Assembly (NCBI GenBank): GCA_963971225.1
Contig: OZ020267.1
Span: 108,649,892-108,713,891 of the forward strand
DNA length: 64,000 nucleotides
Direction: 5' to 3'
From: Melieria omissa
Taxonomy: Eukaryota; Arthropoda; Insecta; Diptera; Ulidiidae
Position numbers and translations under genes: made by a program. Below the pieces are notes generated by a model. The model worked only from the letters and a program-made list of their open reading frames with translations, ran no database searches and had not been told where the DNA came from. This document shows, in pieces, positions 24,483 to 36,480 of the stretch. Positions within the stretch are counted from its first letter, which is position 1. Each line of letters begins with the position of its first letter.

Positions 24483-24956
24483 GTAAGTTGTTACGAAGAT
24501 ATCGGTTAGCACTGACCAAAATATTTGTTGATGACTTTGACTAAAATATAAATTGATTAATTTACTTGGAAAATTTCAGTTAGTACTAACTGAAATATTT
24601 ACAGTCGGTACATAGTTAGCACTAAATAAAATATTTATTTATTATTTATTTATTAATTTATTTAAAAATAACCTACAATTATTTAACAATTCATACAGAC
24701 TAACAATAAAGAAAGATACGATTAATAAAATATAATTTAAATTTTTTTAGTTTTTACCAAAATATTCGTCAGCAGTTTACTTTGTATAAAATGATCAGTT
24801 AGCATTAACTAAAATATCAGTTAGCACCAACTTACATACTTATAATTAGTAATTATACAAGTTCAGTTAGTACTAAATAAAATCATAACAGTTGGTGCCT
24901 GCAGAAATATCAGTTAGTATTAACTAAACAACCTGTTAGCACTCAAAACAATGTCA
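24483..24956. repeat. Minisatellite of near-palindromic AGTTAG/CTAACT units (left part)
   Basis: A core like CAGTTAGCACTAACTAAAATAT recurs about nine times with irregular 20-70-bp spacing. The core AGTTAGYRCTAACT is nearly its own reverse complement. The array resumes after the inserted MITE and LTR at 25549. Confidence 0.75.
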
Positions 24957-24964
24957 GTTGGCAC

Positions 24965-25103
24965 CAGTAGCGCACGCAGGATTTCATTTCTGGGGGTTTT
25001 TGCGTATAACTTTTGAACTCCATTCCATTTCAAATCATATTTTGCATTGGAAAATTTTGTGCTTGGGGAGGAATCTCCAAAACCCCTCCTGTGTGCACCA
25101 CTT
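24965..25103. mobile_element. hAT-like MITE
   Basis: The left end is CAGTAGCGCACGCAGG, and the right end CCTCCTGTGTGCACCACTT is its imperfect inverse. The flanks are a perfect 8-bp duplication GTTGGCAC (24957-24964 and 25104-25111), the hallmark of hAT insertions. It has no coding capacity and is inserted in the AGTTAG/CTAACT minisatellite. Confidence 0.85.
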
Positions 25104-25123
25104 GTTGGCACTAAATAACATAT

Positions 25124-25548
25124 TATTACGAAAATGACTTCTCTAAGTTCGTATCTGGATTGTGCTTGAAAAATAAAACCATTTCATTTATTTAGCGCAA
25201 ACGCAGTCCAAAACCAACAATAACTTTATTTACAATTTACACTTTGCTTGTATCTACACTTGTTACTACTTTACTTATTCAAATAAGACTCCTTTGCTGG
25301 CTCAAATTAGACTCGTCTGTCTGCGCTGTTCACGGCTGCCTTTTATACCTGTCTGGTTATCGCGCCCACTGTTCTCGGACATTCCAATTGGATAATGCTC
25401 GACCGTTCCCGTACAGCCCATTACCATCACGAACCATCCTTGCCATATCGGAATTATAGCAAGTTTGCCGTACTCTAAAGTGCATGCCTAAAAGTATGCT
25501 CGTAAAAGCATTCATGCATAGCACAGCACAGAGTGCCTCATCGTTACA
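25124..25548 (-). mobile_element. Solo LTR, Ty3/gypsy-like (copy A)
   Basis: On the minus strand it starts TGTAACGATGAGG, has a TATA box (TATAAAA, 25341-25347), a poly(A) signal AATAAA near 25187 and ends CGTAATA. The flanking 4-bp ATAT (25120-25123 and 25549-25552) is a target duplication. It shares the TATA region, the GGAATGTYCGAGAACA block and the AAGCACAATCCAGATACGAAC end region with the copy at 30001. No internal retroelement sequence adjoins, so it is a recombined solo LTR. It sits inside the AGTTAG/CTAACT minisatellite. The Ty3/gypsy assignment rests on the 4-bp ATAT target and the promoter layout only. Confidence 0.8.
25341..25347 (-). promoter_or_regulatory. TATA box of solo LTR A
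   Basis: TATAAAA on the minus strand, about 200 bp into the LTR. The matching box in LTR B is at 30213-30219. Confidence 0.6.
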
Positions 25549-25795
25549 ATATTTACAGTAAATACTTACTTACAATTTATGTTAGCACTAACTAAATTCT
25601 TAACTGTTAGTACTTGAAAAAATAAGCACTAACCAAAACCTCAGATAGCATTAACGAAAATATCAGTTAATAAGTAAAATATTTGAAATCCGATCTTACA
25701 AAGTTTCAGTTAGCATTTACTAAAATATTCACAGCCACTAGCACAAAAAACATTAGTTAGCACTTACCTAAATATCAGTTAGCACTGTTTGTAGT
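25549..25795. repeat. AGTTAG/CTAACT minisatellite (right part)
   Basis: Continuation of the array at 24483 beyond the solo LTR, with about seven more diverged copies of the AGTTAGCACTAACT core. Confidence 0.7.
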
Positions 25796-26635
25796 TCAAG
25801 CCTGGTTATTATAGTTTTCTGTTCTCACTTTAAATGATTTAGTTTCTGTCTTAAAGAAATCGGTCAAGGTTTTTTGCCTCTTATTTTACTAAAATTTTTC
25901 GTCTTCGTGTTGTTTTGTCGCCCTTTTCAAGTTGCGCCTGCTGCTAGTCTGACATTAATTCAGCCACCATAAAGTGGCGACAGTAAAAAACAACAACAAC
26001 AAGTGAACAAAAACAAGCCACACCAAAACAGCAGCCAAAACTACAAAAACAATACAAGGAATAAAAATCGCCCAAAAAGCAGCCAACAACTTTGTTCACA
26101 TGCGTGATGACTATGTTTTCTTTTGCTTAACTCATGCTGTGCCTCAGATTCCTGCAGTGTGTAAACACTTAAGTCAATCTCATGTTGCGCAATAAAAGTG
26201 TTGAAAAAACCGCACAGAGCAAAGACAGAGATGGAAAATGTGTAAAGAGTTACAGGCTACGCTGAGTTTTGGGTCCTTTTTGATTTCCGTGCTGGCTCAT
26301 CGCTTTTGCCTTACACTTTCTTTCACTTTTACTCTCTTTGATTTACTTTGGAGTTTGGCTTTGAGTTGTTTTTGAGTTTTCCTTTGCTTTTTGCAAGCAT
26401 TTTCTTGTACAAATTTATAGTAGTTTTGAGTTTTACTCATCTCTTTACTTTTGAAAGAAGTCAGCACCAATGCATCTTTATTAGTGCTTTGGTGCAATGT
26501 AGCAAGAAACTGCTGCATATGTTAAGGCGTTGTGAAGTTTGTTGCTTCTTCTGTTTGCTGCTGCACTAAGTGACTATTTGAAAAGTTTGTGTGCTGTTGT
26601 GTTTTGAGATACAAAAATTCTAACTCAGAGGAAAT
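25796..26635. other. AT-rich non-coding stretch
   Basis: No gene seen. A CAA run lies near 25990. Confidence 0.45.
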
Positions 26636-26805
26636 TTTTTTAGAAAAAAAAAAATTTTCAAAAATTCAGCTTTTAAAATTAATAAAGAAATTCTTGTAGA
26701 AATAAATAAAACAAAAATTCAGCTCTTAAAATTAATAAAGAAATTCTTCTAGAAATATATAAAAATAATTCAAAAATGCAGCTTTTATAATTAATAAACT
26801 GCAAT
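26636..26805. repeat. Tandem repeat, about 60-bp unit, three copies
   Basis: AAAAATTCAGCTYTTAAAATTAATAAA occurs three times with about 55-60-bp spacing; the third copy is more diverged. Confidence 0.75.
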
Positions 26806-29160
26806 GTTAAATTATAAATATTTCATTATTTAAAAATGAAAATACAAAACTAACTTGACTACAGCTTGAAAATACATCACCAGTAAAATATGAAAATTAA
26901 AAATTCATAAAAATTTTTAATTATACATAAATGCAACAAATCTAACTTAATATCAACGTTCTTCTCGCTTCTTTGTCATTATTTTCATATCGTTTTGAAT
27001 TCGCTTTTAAAAATTACTATTCATCAACATTGCCTTCACACACACTAAAATATTTGCAAACGCATTAACGTTCATGTTGATTGCCGCAGGGCGCCAGACA
27101 CTAATTCGAATTCGACCAGCCTATTCGTTTAGTCGACACGCAGCCCTAACTCTGTTCGCCTTGGCCACTTGGCCGACACGTCGCACAGTGCTTCGACTCC
27201 ATACAAAATTGCGGCAAAAATAGAAGGAGTACGTGAAATTCGCTGAAAATTTGCAGTCTAAGTCATTTTGGGTTGCTGATTTCAAAATTTGTGTTTGTTT
27301 CAAAAAAAATATATAGTTAAAAAAAAATCGAATATATATGGTTATATATTATCTTGTAATCACAGAGCCCAAACCGCTGGAGCTATTATGATAAAATTTG
27401 GTCAAAGGTTGTATTTTAGAAAGTCAACCCTTAAAAAGAAGCGATTTCGAAAACGTCGACCCGGAAAGAGCGGAAAGGGGGTGGTGAAGCTTATATGGAC
27501 CGACATTGTTTTTTGGTCGGATTGTTTAAAAATTATGTACATGTATACTAAAAAAGCAATAACAAAATACATATCTTAGCGTTTTTCTAAATTCCATATT
27601 TAAAAGGTAGAAAGAGGGCGGTAAAGTTGGTAAAAGGATATAGTTTTTGTTTATTTGATATTCGCAGAGCTTAACATGGAGATGAGGCAGGTGAATATGC
27701 AATGCAGCTCAACCTATAACGGCTATTCTTCAAGACTTATTCTTCAAAATTGGACCTTCTTCAAAGTTATACATTCCTCCTTTTTTAGAATATATTAGCG
27801 TTAAATCACATTTTAGCTAACAAATTTCATAATAATGAAAAAATTTGGATTATATGGCTCATAATGGGTTAAATATGCGTACCAAACCTATTTTTTATAA
27901 AAAAACATTCATAATTCGTTGCACTGCCTTAGTTAAACATTTTAATCGTAATTATAACTCAAGCGATTTCTATACAAAAATCAACATTAGTAGTTTTGAA
28001 AAAATTGAATATTTTCCAAAGGCGCAAAAAGACGCAGAATTTTTTTTACGGATTTAAGAGAAGAAAATCCATCCAAAAAGGGTCATAAGAAGGATTTACG
28101 CCAGTTCACGCCATTCGATATTAATTGCCTTTCTAAATTTGGTTCTTTTTAATTTTCATGGGTTAAAAAACATTCATTTTTGAAAATTCGTACAAAAAAA
28201 ATTATGTATGTTAAATAAAAAAAACTGATCAGTGGTCTCGCTCCTATCAATTAAGTTTTAATATTAAAAGAAATTGGAAGCCTATCTACAACAACACATT
28301 TTCTACCATTTTTTTTATACAAGCACCTAAATTTCATTTTTCCCCTTCATAAATTTTTTTTGAATATATCCGACTTTGACAAGCTATATCTCCTAATCTC
28401 GACAATTTTTCGATAAAGTATTTCGGATCCAGCTTAATTAAACAATTACCTTTAACATGATACTACTTTTGTCAAAATCCGCGATAATTTTTTTTCTTAT
28501 TTTTGTCCACTCTCGAAGCACTGTGCGTCGCTGCAAATGGAATCGCCAGTCGCGCATCGGTCACAACGCATTCGAACATTCGAATTGGCAATGAAGTGCG
28601 GAATAGTTAAACGGCGTTTATCGTGCTCGAGTATGGTTTGACAGACAATTAGACACTCGACTAGACATTCGGTTAGCGTGGCCAGACACATGGTTAGGCG
28701 GTTGGTTGGCCAGTCAGACAGGCGTCAGATGTCAGTTCGCTTTAATGTAAATGAAACGTGCAATTGCGTCAACGTTTCATGTTGACGATTTTGAGTTGTT
28801 GTTGCTATTGTTGTCGACATTCTTTTGGCACTGCGTGAATGTCAAACTGAGTGTTGTGTTGTATATGTAGAATGTGAAGAACTTGAAAAATATATATAAA
28901 TATGTAAAGTAGTAAGACTTGAAGAACTTTTTGCAGCTTAAACTTTATGTCAAACAACAGTTTAGGAGATATTTTTTAAATTGGTTTAGTTAATTTTTGA
29001 AGCTCAGTTTTATATTTTTTTTATTTGAAGTTGATTTGAGTTAATTTGAACTCATAACCCTTTGAGTAGTCATCATATAAATTAATTTGTTTTTTCTGCC
29101 ATCTTTATGAGCGTAGAAGAAAATAAAAAATGCAAAGAATTGATAAAAATTATTGTCCTT
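26806..29160. other. AT-rich non-coding stretch
   Basis: No gene seen. The part at 27290-28480 is homogeneous low-GC sequence without recognised ends; a less AT-rich part follows at about 28500-28760. Confidence 0.4.
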
Positions 29161-29164
29161 TGAG

Positions 29165-29400
29165 ATACACAACCGTCCATCCATCTAAAGCGAAATAAGT
29201 ACATGGGATCTTATAATCAAATATCCATCTATCCATCCATCGACACATCGGAAGCTAAATAAATTTATGGGCTCTTATATCTAAGAAACCATAGATTATT
29301 CCAAAAATCCATCCATCCATCCATCAATTCATCTAAAGCGAAAAAAATCCATGGGCTCTCATTTCTAACAAATCATAGATTATTCTTCAAAAATCACACA
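29165..29400. repeat. Tandem repeat with CCAT runs, three units
   Basis: An ATCCATCTAAAGCGAAAT-like block followed by CATGGGCTCTTAT recurs at about 29181, 29244 and 29328; runs of CCAT lie between the units. Confidence 0.75.
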
Positions 29401-30000
29401 TTTATAGATGGTCAGACAACTGAACTACTGAGTTATGGATCAACAGGTTAATATCAGAAAGTGCTTTGTTCACAACCCAAGTAAAGTTGAAATCAAAACA
29501 AATGTCATTTAGTTCCAAAGATCTCTGAACTTTTAAACCACACGTTTTAAAAGCCGATAGATATATAGTTTAAAATATTCATACATTTCATAGATTACAT
29601 CAAAAGGCCAATGATTGGTTCACATAATTCTTAAAAAACATCTCATTAGAAGTTTATGCCTAAAGCCATTCATCAAAAGAACAGTTTTGACCAGTTTTAC
29701 TATTCATTGGTCATAAATGCATATACCCATGTTTAAGAAGAATATTTTCCAATTTTTTAGTGGCTTAGTGGACTGAAATTGAATGGGTAAATTCATTTTT
29801 GGTTATGGAATCAACCGTTGAAGGCGGAAGGAGTGCTTAGTGCTTAAAAAACATTTAATAGTTTTTTGTAATCTCTTCAAGAGGTCAGCGAACTGTTGCC
29901 AAAAAGTTGGAAATTATCAAAGTTTCACTGATAGTCATTGAGTTTCCGGCCCATTAAAACATCAACATAGAAAAATGCTGTCTAATTGAAGGGAAAATAT
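29401..30000. other. AT-rich non-coding stretch
   Basis: Nothing recognised. Confidence 0.45.
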
Positions 30001-30417
30001 TGTTACGCAGGCATAGTTCGTATCGCTGAATTGTGCCCAAAATAAAACACTTTGAAATTTTTAATGAAGTTCACCAGTAATAATCACTTGTATTTTATTT
30101 ACACTTTTCCAAAGTCACTTTACTTTCATTTGACTGATTCACTAGTCACTGATTCGTGTTTTATTGTTGTTTGTCAAAACCAAACCGACTCATTGCGCTA
30201 TAACCAGTTGCTTTTTATACTTGTTATCCCGGCGCGCAACTTGTTCTCGAACATTCCAGCATTGCCTCGAAAAGTCTCTGCAATAATTCTCTCAAACTTT
30301 CTATGACCCCTAAAAGTATGCTTTGCCGCTGCTGACAATCAATGCCCATTCAGTCTTGTTGTGTTACCTATGTTAGGGAGCCTGCAGTTTCGCATAGCGA
30401 ACTTTATTTTTGTTGTA
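30001..30417 (-). mobile_element. Solo LTR, Ty3/gypsy-like (copy B)
   Basis: On the minus strand it ends ...TGCCTGCGTAACA exactly at 30001. The inner layout matches copy A: GGAATGTTCGAGAACA, a TATA box (30213-30219), a poly(A) signal in GTAAATAAAATAC and GGGCACAATTCAGCGATACG near the end. It is flanked by ATAT on both sides (29997-30000 and 30418-30421). The minus-strand start has decayed (TACAAC instead of TGTAAC). Its 417 bp is close to the 425 bp of copy A. No internal region is attached. Confidence 0.8.
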
Positions 30418-30421
30418 ATAT

Positions 30422-30899
30422 CTTAATCTTCTTAGACCTGAAACAGTAATTTATTCTTTCAAGGGAACTTCTATCAATCATTCATTAACTATCAATGCCC
30501 ATAATCCTTAGAGAATGAAAAAATAACCCATGAAAAGGTCATACAAAAATTGACTCAAGTTTGAAAGTGAAATCACTACTGCAATCGACATACTTTTTTA
30601 GACCCGAAAGTCTATTTGAAATGGGAAAAAATAAAATTTTTCCATACTTTCACCATCCTTTTTCCTTTTCCATTCCCCATAATCCTTTAGCACAAATCCA
30701 TTTAATCTAACCAAAGCATAGCTCTCAGCTAATTACAAAAACGAAAACATGCCATTAAAAACAAAGAATTAAAATTGCGATTTCCTCCAACGGCCATTTC
30801 GACTTGAATCCTTTCGCTGAACAACAGCCACCGGCGAACAGGTAATAAAAACACCAACCGACCATCACTTTTCATACACGTACTCGAAATTTATATGCA
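30422..30899. other. AT-rich non-coding stretch
   Basis: Nothing recognised. Confidence 0.45.
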
Positions 30900-31600
30900 A
30901 CATAAATTTTAACTAAAAACTCTGCTGCGGTTTTGCGCAAATTCGGCCGGCGGCCCCCACAATTCGCATTGCCATGGCGGCAGCCGCATTATCTCGGCTA
31001 CCTTTTGTTATTTCGGCTGCAGCAATTGGCGCAATGCCAATTTTATTTGTGCACAGCCTTTGTCGTTCGCATGTCGTTTACTCAAGGCATAACTTGGAAA
31101 GGGTTGGCAAAAGCAAGTGAGTGAGAGAGGGAGAGAGATAGAGAACGACTGCGATACGGAAACGGCGTAAAGACAGTGAAAATACCCAGCAAATCAGCAT
31201 AAGCAGCGCACAATCCACTCGTGCTGTGTCCGTGTGTGTATGTGTGTGTGTGGGGCACTTGCTTCATGCATCCTGCTGATTTTATTACACTCTTTATTGG
31301 CTGCTTTAGAGGACATGCTACACGTTTGCCGTCTGCCCGAGCAGTTGGCCTCTGCATTGTGTGCGCACCATGTCCGACCAGGCAGTGGGCTGCGGTGCAG
31401 ACAGGCAGCCATCGCAGCCAGTCTTTGGTCCAGCCGATGGGCTTTTAAGCCACGGCCGACCGCCTCACTTTGTTGGTTAATTTATGCTGAATGAAATTGC
31501 GGCGTTGAGGGCAGCCGACCGGGTGCTGAAGGGCAATGAGCGCGCCGGCAAGCAAATCGAAATTAAAATGAGGCATTAAATTCACACCGCATCAATGTTG
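30900..31600. other. GC-richer non-coding island
   Basis: Compared with its surroundings this part is clearly richer in G and C (for example GGCCGGCGGCCCCC near 30946 and GGCGGCAGCCGC near 30977), with a GT run at about 31229-31252 and a GAGA tract at 31119-31141. Several frames are open, but their translations show no domain and overlap one another on both strands. A conserved regulatory element is possible but unproven; an unrecognised exon cannot be excluded. Confidence 0.3.
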
Positions 31601-32204
31601 GCAAAATCTCGCCCACGTTTAAAAGTGATTATGCAATAAAGCTGTTTCGCAGCAGATGGCTGCGCAATCTTCAATTCGTGAAAATGCCAGAGTGGCTGTA
31701 AAAATGTTCGTTTCATTAATTCATTCATTTGGTTAAACTGGGTGTTGATGCTTTCCATGTGTTGCAGAAAAACACATTTCAAGTATAAGAGTGCTGAAAA
31801 TTTTCGCTAAAGCTAAAAGGAAATTTATTTCTTGTTTAGTCTGGATTAATTAGGATAAGTTGGGTAGTTATTGCTGGTTGGGGTCTGATTTTAATTTGAA
31901 GTTTTCTAAAAAAGCTATAAGGAAATATATTTTCTGTGTGTCTGTTTATTTGATCTGGATTCATTATGATAAATTGGGCAGTTATTGTGGATTAGAATGA
32001 GCTTCTGCTTGGTGTAAGAAGAAATTTGAATGGTTGTGGGCCTCGCTAAAGCTGGTTCATGCAGACGATTTCGTTTCAACTGCTCTAGTTTTTCAAGTAC
32101 TTAAGAATTTAAATAATTTAAAAGGATAAGTTACAGCAAATCATATTCCTGGAGTTGGGTTTTGATACGAAATTTTCAGCTAAAAGGAAATTTATTTTCA
32201 TACA

Positions 32205-32979
32205 CAGGGTGGTGCAAAAGTTGTCACCCAATGTTTTTTGGCTCGTATTTGTTTATGTTATAAAAAAAATTCCTAGATAACATTAGAGGATATGAACTCA
32301 TCCAAAGAAAGAAGAAGAAGAAAGAGAAAAAGGGACGCAGTGTCTCGGGCAACTGGTGCTCAACTCTCTACCTAATGTAGTGGAATCATATCTAACTTTA
32401 TTATGAAATTATTGTTAAGAAACTTGGTTCTGCTGACCAACGCCGAAGCAGTTTGTATCACTAGATTTTGCCAAAATAAAACACTTTGAAATCTTATTTA
32501 AAAAGAGCAAACTGATAGGAATCCTGATTGAACACTGCCTGCTAAATGTTCATAAAACTCTTCTGGAAATCACATATTCTTACGAAATTTGATTCTGTTG
32601 GCCAACGTAGGCGTAGTTTGTATCGCTGGATTGTGCCAAAATAATACAAATTTAAGTTTAAAGGGAAGGAGTATACACCTCTCTTGAATGTTATATCGTA
32701 ACATGGCAATGAAAGAAAAAGCAGAAAAAAAGAAAAAAATTTGTAATTTGGTTTTTTACTTCAATTTAAATAAATTCTAAAATATTTTTTGGCTCGTATT
32801 TGTTTATGAATGAATGTATGTCTGTTTTTTTTCCAAAATAATGGATGCCTTTATGTGTGAATGAAAGAATGAATGAAAGAGTGAATGAGTGAATTAATGT
32901 CGAAGCAAAATTTACTTTTCCCGCCATTTGCAAAAGTTAGAGTATCAGCCGATGAGGTGACAACTTTTGCGGCACCCTG
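32205..32979. mobile_element. TIR element of unknown family
   Basis: The ends are CAGGGTGGTGCAAAAGTTGT (32205-32228 in full) and its inverse (32956-32979), matching at 22 of 24 positions. The right flank is TA and the left CA, compatible with a TA target that has mutated. There is no transposase. Most of the interior is a copy of the LTR-like repeat also found at 35390. A GAATGAATG-type repeat lies at 32850-32895. Confidence 0.75.
32340..32745 (-). repeat. LTR-derived dispersed repeat, two units (copy 1)
   Basis: It shares with 35390-36015 a CCTAATGTARTKGAATC..ATCTAAC left part, 165-bp tandem units (anchors GATTTTGCCAAAATAAAACA at 32463 and GGATTGTGCCAAAAT at 32628) and a GAATGTTATAYCGTAACATGG right part. 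The unit contains sequence similar to the 3' end of the solo LTRs. It lies within the TIR element at 32205-32979. Confidence 0.75.
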
Positions 32980-33295
32980 TATATAGATTTTTCATTCTAG
33001 TCTGGATTAATTAGGATAAGTGGGGTAGTTATTGGTGTATGCAGTCTGACTTTAATATGAAATTTTCAGCTTATGCTATAAGGAAATTTGTTTGCTGATG
33101 TGGTCTGGCTTAGTTAGGATAATAAATAATAATAAGACTTTCATATTAAAGAAAGTTGAATGAATAAAATTTAATATGACTGAGAATGAGCTTCTGCTAG
33201 GTGAAAGAAGAATGAATAATTGAATGGTTGTGAGCCTCGCTAAGGCTGGTTGATACACACGATGTTTCAGCTTCTCTATATTTCTCTCTATATTT

Positions 33296-35389
33296 TCAAT
33301 GCCATTCATATTTAAATGTTCAAGTATTTACATCAGAATTTAAACAATTTAATACTTTACTACATTTTTGGCTGTTTAAAATCTCATAAATCCTTTTCCT
33401 TCCATGTGAAAATAGCCCATGATTTGCCATTTTAAAATTCTAGTCAACTTCACATTGACCAACACAACCGCTGAAGCTGTCTTAAGCTTAGTGCTTGTTT
33501 TTGACAAATATTTTTGCAAATCATGTGATAAATGAAAGGGCACTGGCATTACGACACATCATTAATCTTGAATTCTTGGTATGTCCGAAAGCCAGTTGTT
33601 GCCTTTTTGAAGCATCAAACAACATTTCCGTAATCTGCAGTCCCAAAAAACAGACAAACTCACCGCACATAAGAGAATGCAAGCGAAATATGGCCACTTG
33701 CGCCACACACCACTACCAACACATCACTTTCTCCATTGGCGCGCTTAGCCATTTGGTTGGGTCTCCATTTTTCGTGGTTGCTGTGTTTGGGTTTATTCTT
33801 CTTCTTTTTGGTCTTTGCTTTGCTGTGGTCAGAAAAAATGTGAGCGCCACAGCTTAACGCTTAATGAGCTGTTTACACTTTATGACTGATGACATGGATT
33901 GACTGCGGCTCGGAGACCGCAGGATTCGTTGCTGTCATACAAAAAACAAAACGAAAAAAAAATTCCTAACGTTTTTACGCCTTTTTTGCATTCGGTTACG
34001 TTGTTTTCGTCGCAGAATTTCGCAGCTCTTTTGCTCGCCACTGTCACAATAATTTTAGCTGCTAATGGGATTTCGTTACAGCCACTAAGGTGTCAAATTG
34101 ACTGACAATAAATTAAACTGTTGTCAGCAGTGATGATGAGCTAACATCAGTTGACTTTCTTGTTTGTCATTTTGGAGATTTTTTTTTGCTCTATTTAATA
34201 TTTAATACTTAACATTATCCACTTCAATCGCAACCCACCGCACACAGCGCACTCAAGTTTTGCGCTGCTTTCAGCTGTCATTATTGTTGGTAGCGTCACT
34301 CTAAGCAGTTCAATTGAAAGCCAAGTCTACAAAAAAACAAGAATACAAAGTGGCAATAAAATATTAATTTAAAATAAAAATCAAAACAAAATCTAAAAAT
34401 ATAAGTTGTGGAAGAAGAACAGCGCCAATTATGTTGATCGGCGTTGGTTGTAGATTCCACTTGGGGAAAGCGCACATTTCGCACTCACACAGTCACACAC
34501 ACACGTACAGTTGCTCAACATTCTGACAGTTTGCTGTTGCTTTTTTGAGAATTTTCATTTTCAATTTATTTTGATATGACAACCGACTGTCACAGTAGTA
34601 GGAGTCGGTAGTCGAGCGTGGAAACCATATTGTCGCATATTGTTGTGTTGGTTGTGCGCCCAGCGGACGTAATAAGTCGCCATAATGGCGCACTCACGCT
34701 CGCACTCGCACTCGCAAGGAGGACGTCTTAAATTACGTTTGATTGTCATTTGATTGTGTTATCGATAAATTGCATCCGGCGTCTAGGCAGATAAGCTGGA
34801 TTTCGACTTCACAATTGATGCGAAGTGATGTGATAAGAAATGAACCGAACTGAACCCAACTGAGGCGAAAAAAAAGTGAAGTGGTTTGGGCGCGTACGTT
34901 GTATTGGCGTTTGAATGAATGGATTGACGGAAAAGAAAGAAAACTCACGGAAATGTGACAGTACGAATAATTGACAAGCAGTTGAAGTATGTGTGTGTGG
35001 GTGAAGGAAGGAAATCTGGGAATTACAACATTTTCAAGTTATGACAAAATTTTGACGCACGAACGAGGAAGAGATTTTGCAATTATCGAATAATTTTTAT
35101 TTGAAGTGGTGAAACCATTACGTCAGATGTATTGAATGAGCTCGAAACCAGCTGATTACCCAAATGTTTGAGAATGTAATGAATTTAATGGCGTGTTAAA
35201 GTTTGAAGTGGGCATTTTTTTATTTGATTTGATATGGCGGGATCGTATTTTGTATAAAAAGCCATAGAATGCATTAAATTTTATGAAATTATGAAGAATA
35301 ATTTCTTCCATATTTCATGAATAAATGGTCTAACATATTGGAATATCGTTATGGTAGTTTATTCTGTTAATTCAAGTACCTTCTGGCTC
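33296..35389. other. Non-coding stretch
   Basis: No gene seen. Short CA run near 34490-34506 and a CTCGCA repeat near 34690-34715. Confidence 0.45.
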
Positions 35390-36015
35390 TAATCCCAATG
35401 TTGCTCAACTTTCGTGCCTAATGTAATTGAATCTTATCTAACATCATTATTAAATTATAATAAATTTCGTAACAATAATTATTGCTACGAAATTTAGTTC
35501 TACTGACCAACGTTAGCGTAGTTCGTATCACTGGATTGTGCCAAAATGAAACACTTTGAAATCTTATTCTAAAGTGACAGGAATCCTGAGTGAACACTGC
35601 CTGCTAAATGTTCATAAAGCTTTTCTGGAAATCACATGTTCTTACGAAATTTGGTTCTGCTGGCCAAAGGAGGCGTAGTTTGTATCACTGGATTGTGCCA
35701 AAATAAAACACTTTGGAATTTAAGTTTAAATTGCGAAGAAACAGGAATCCTGAGTGAACACTGCCTGCTAAATGTTCATAAAGCTCTTCTGGAAATCACA
35801 TATTCTTACGAAATTTGGTTCTGCTGGCCAACGTAGGCGTAGTTTGTATGACTGGATTGTGCCAAATTAAAACACTTTAAAATTTAAGTTTAAAGAAAAG
35901 AAGTATATAGCTTTCTTGAATGTTATACCGTAACATGGTAAAGAGCGAAGAAGCATAAAAAACTAAAAAAATTTGTAATTTGACTTTTTATTTCAATTCA
36001 AATAAATTCTAAAAG
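35390..36015 (-). repeat. LTR-derived dispersed repeat, three units (copy 2)
   Basis: The anchors GGATTGTGCCAAAAT (with CTGG before and AAACACTTTGAAAT after) are at 35533, 35690 and 35854, spacing 157 and 164 bp. Between them lie CCTGAGTGAACACTGCC, AAATGTTCATAAAGC and TACGAAATTTGGTTCTGC blocks. On the minus strand the anchor segment resembles the 3' end of the solo LTRs at 25124 and 30001. Both outer borders match copy 1 at 32340, so one ancestral unit spread and then changed in unit number. Confidence 0.8.
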
Positions 36016-36249
36016 AAATTTTACCCGAATTAAATGAAGAAATATTTGATTTTTAGTTACGCATAAAAAATTTGATGTTTAAGTAATTATTGCTGCCAGA
36101 AGGATATAGTTGCTGTCATATGACGACACTCTAAAAAACAGGGTCCGGTAATATAAATTAAAAAAAAATTAATGGAATGTAGTTGAAATAACCAAATAAA
36201 AGACTCTGTCGATAAATTTAAAATTTTAACTATTTCCAGTAAAAAACTG

Positions 36250-36480
36250 TAGCGAAATAGTTAAAAAGTAATCAAGGACATTTATATTTATTAAAAATTT
36301 TATAAAATGTAAGGGTTAAAAGGTTAAGGGTTTAAGGGCGAAAGGGTTAAAAAGTAATTAAACGCATTTATATTTAATAAAAATTTTATAAAATTTAGGG
36401 ATTCAAGGGTTAAGCGAAAGGGCAAAAAGTAATCAAGCACATTTTTATTTTAAAAATTTTATATTTTAAAAATGACCGAC
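36250..36480. repeat. Tandem repeat, about 75-86-bp unit, three copies
   Basis: AAAAAGTAATCAA is at about 36262, 36348 and 36423, followed each time by CATTTATATTT and AAAATTTTATAAAAT, with GGGTTAA words between the units. Confidence 0.75.

Larger units (their letters stand above)
31810..33295. repeat. Tandem array, 100-120-bp unit, interrupted
   Basis: AGTCTGGATTAATTAGGATAAG and relatives occur at 31838, 31953, 32999 and 33102, each followed by GTAGTTATTG and a GAAATTTTCAGC..AAGGAAATTTATTT block; a partial unit lies at 32120-32200. A CGCTAAAGCTGGTT block closes both the left and right parts (about 32043 and 33238). A TIR element splits the array at 32205-32979. Confidence 0.75.

Noticed and set aside
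31082..31494. Several frames rich in Cys, Arg and Leu on both strands
   Set aside because: They overlap each other, are generated partly by GT and GAGA tracts and show no domain.
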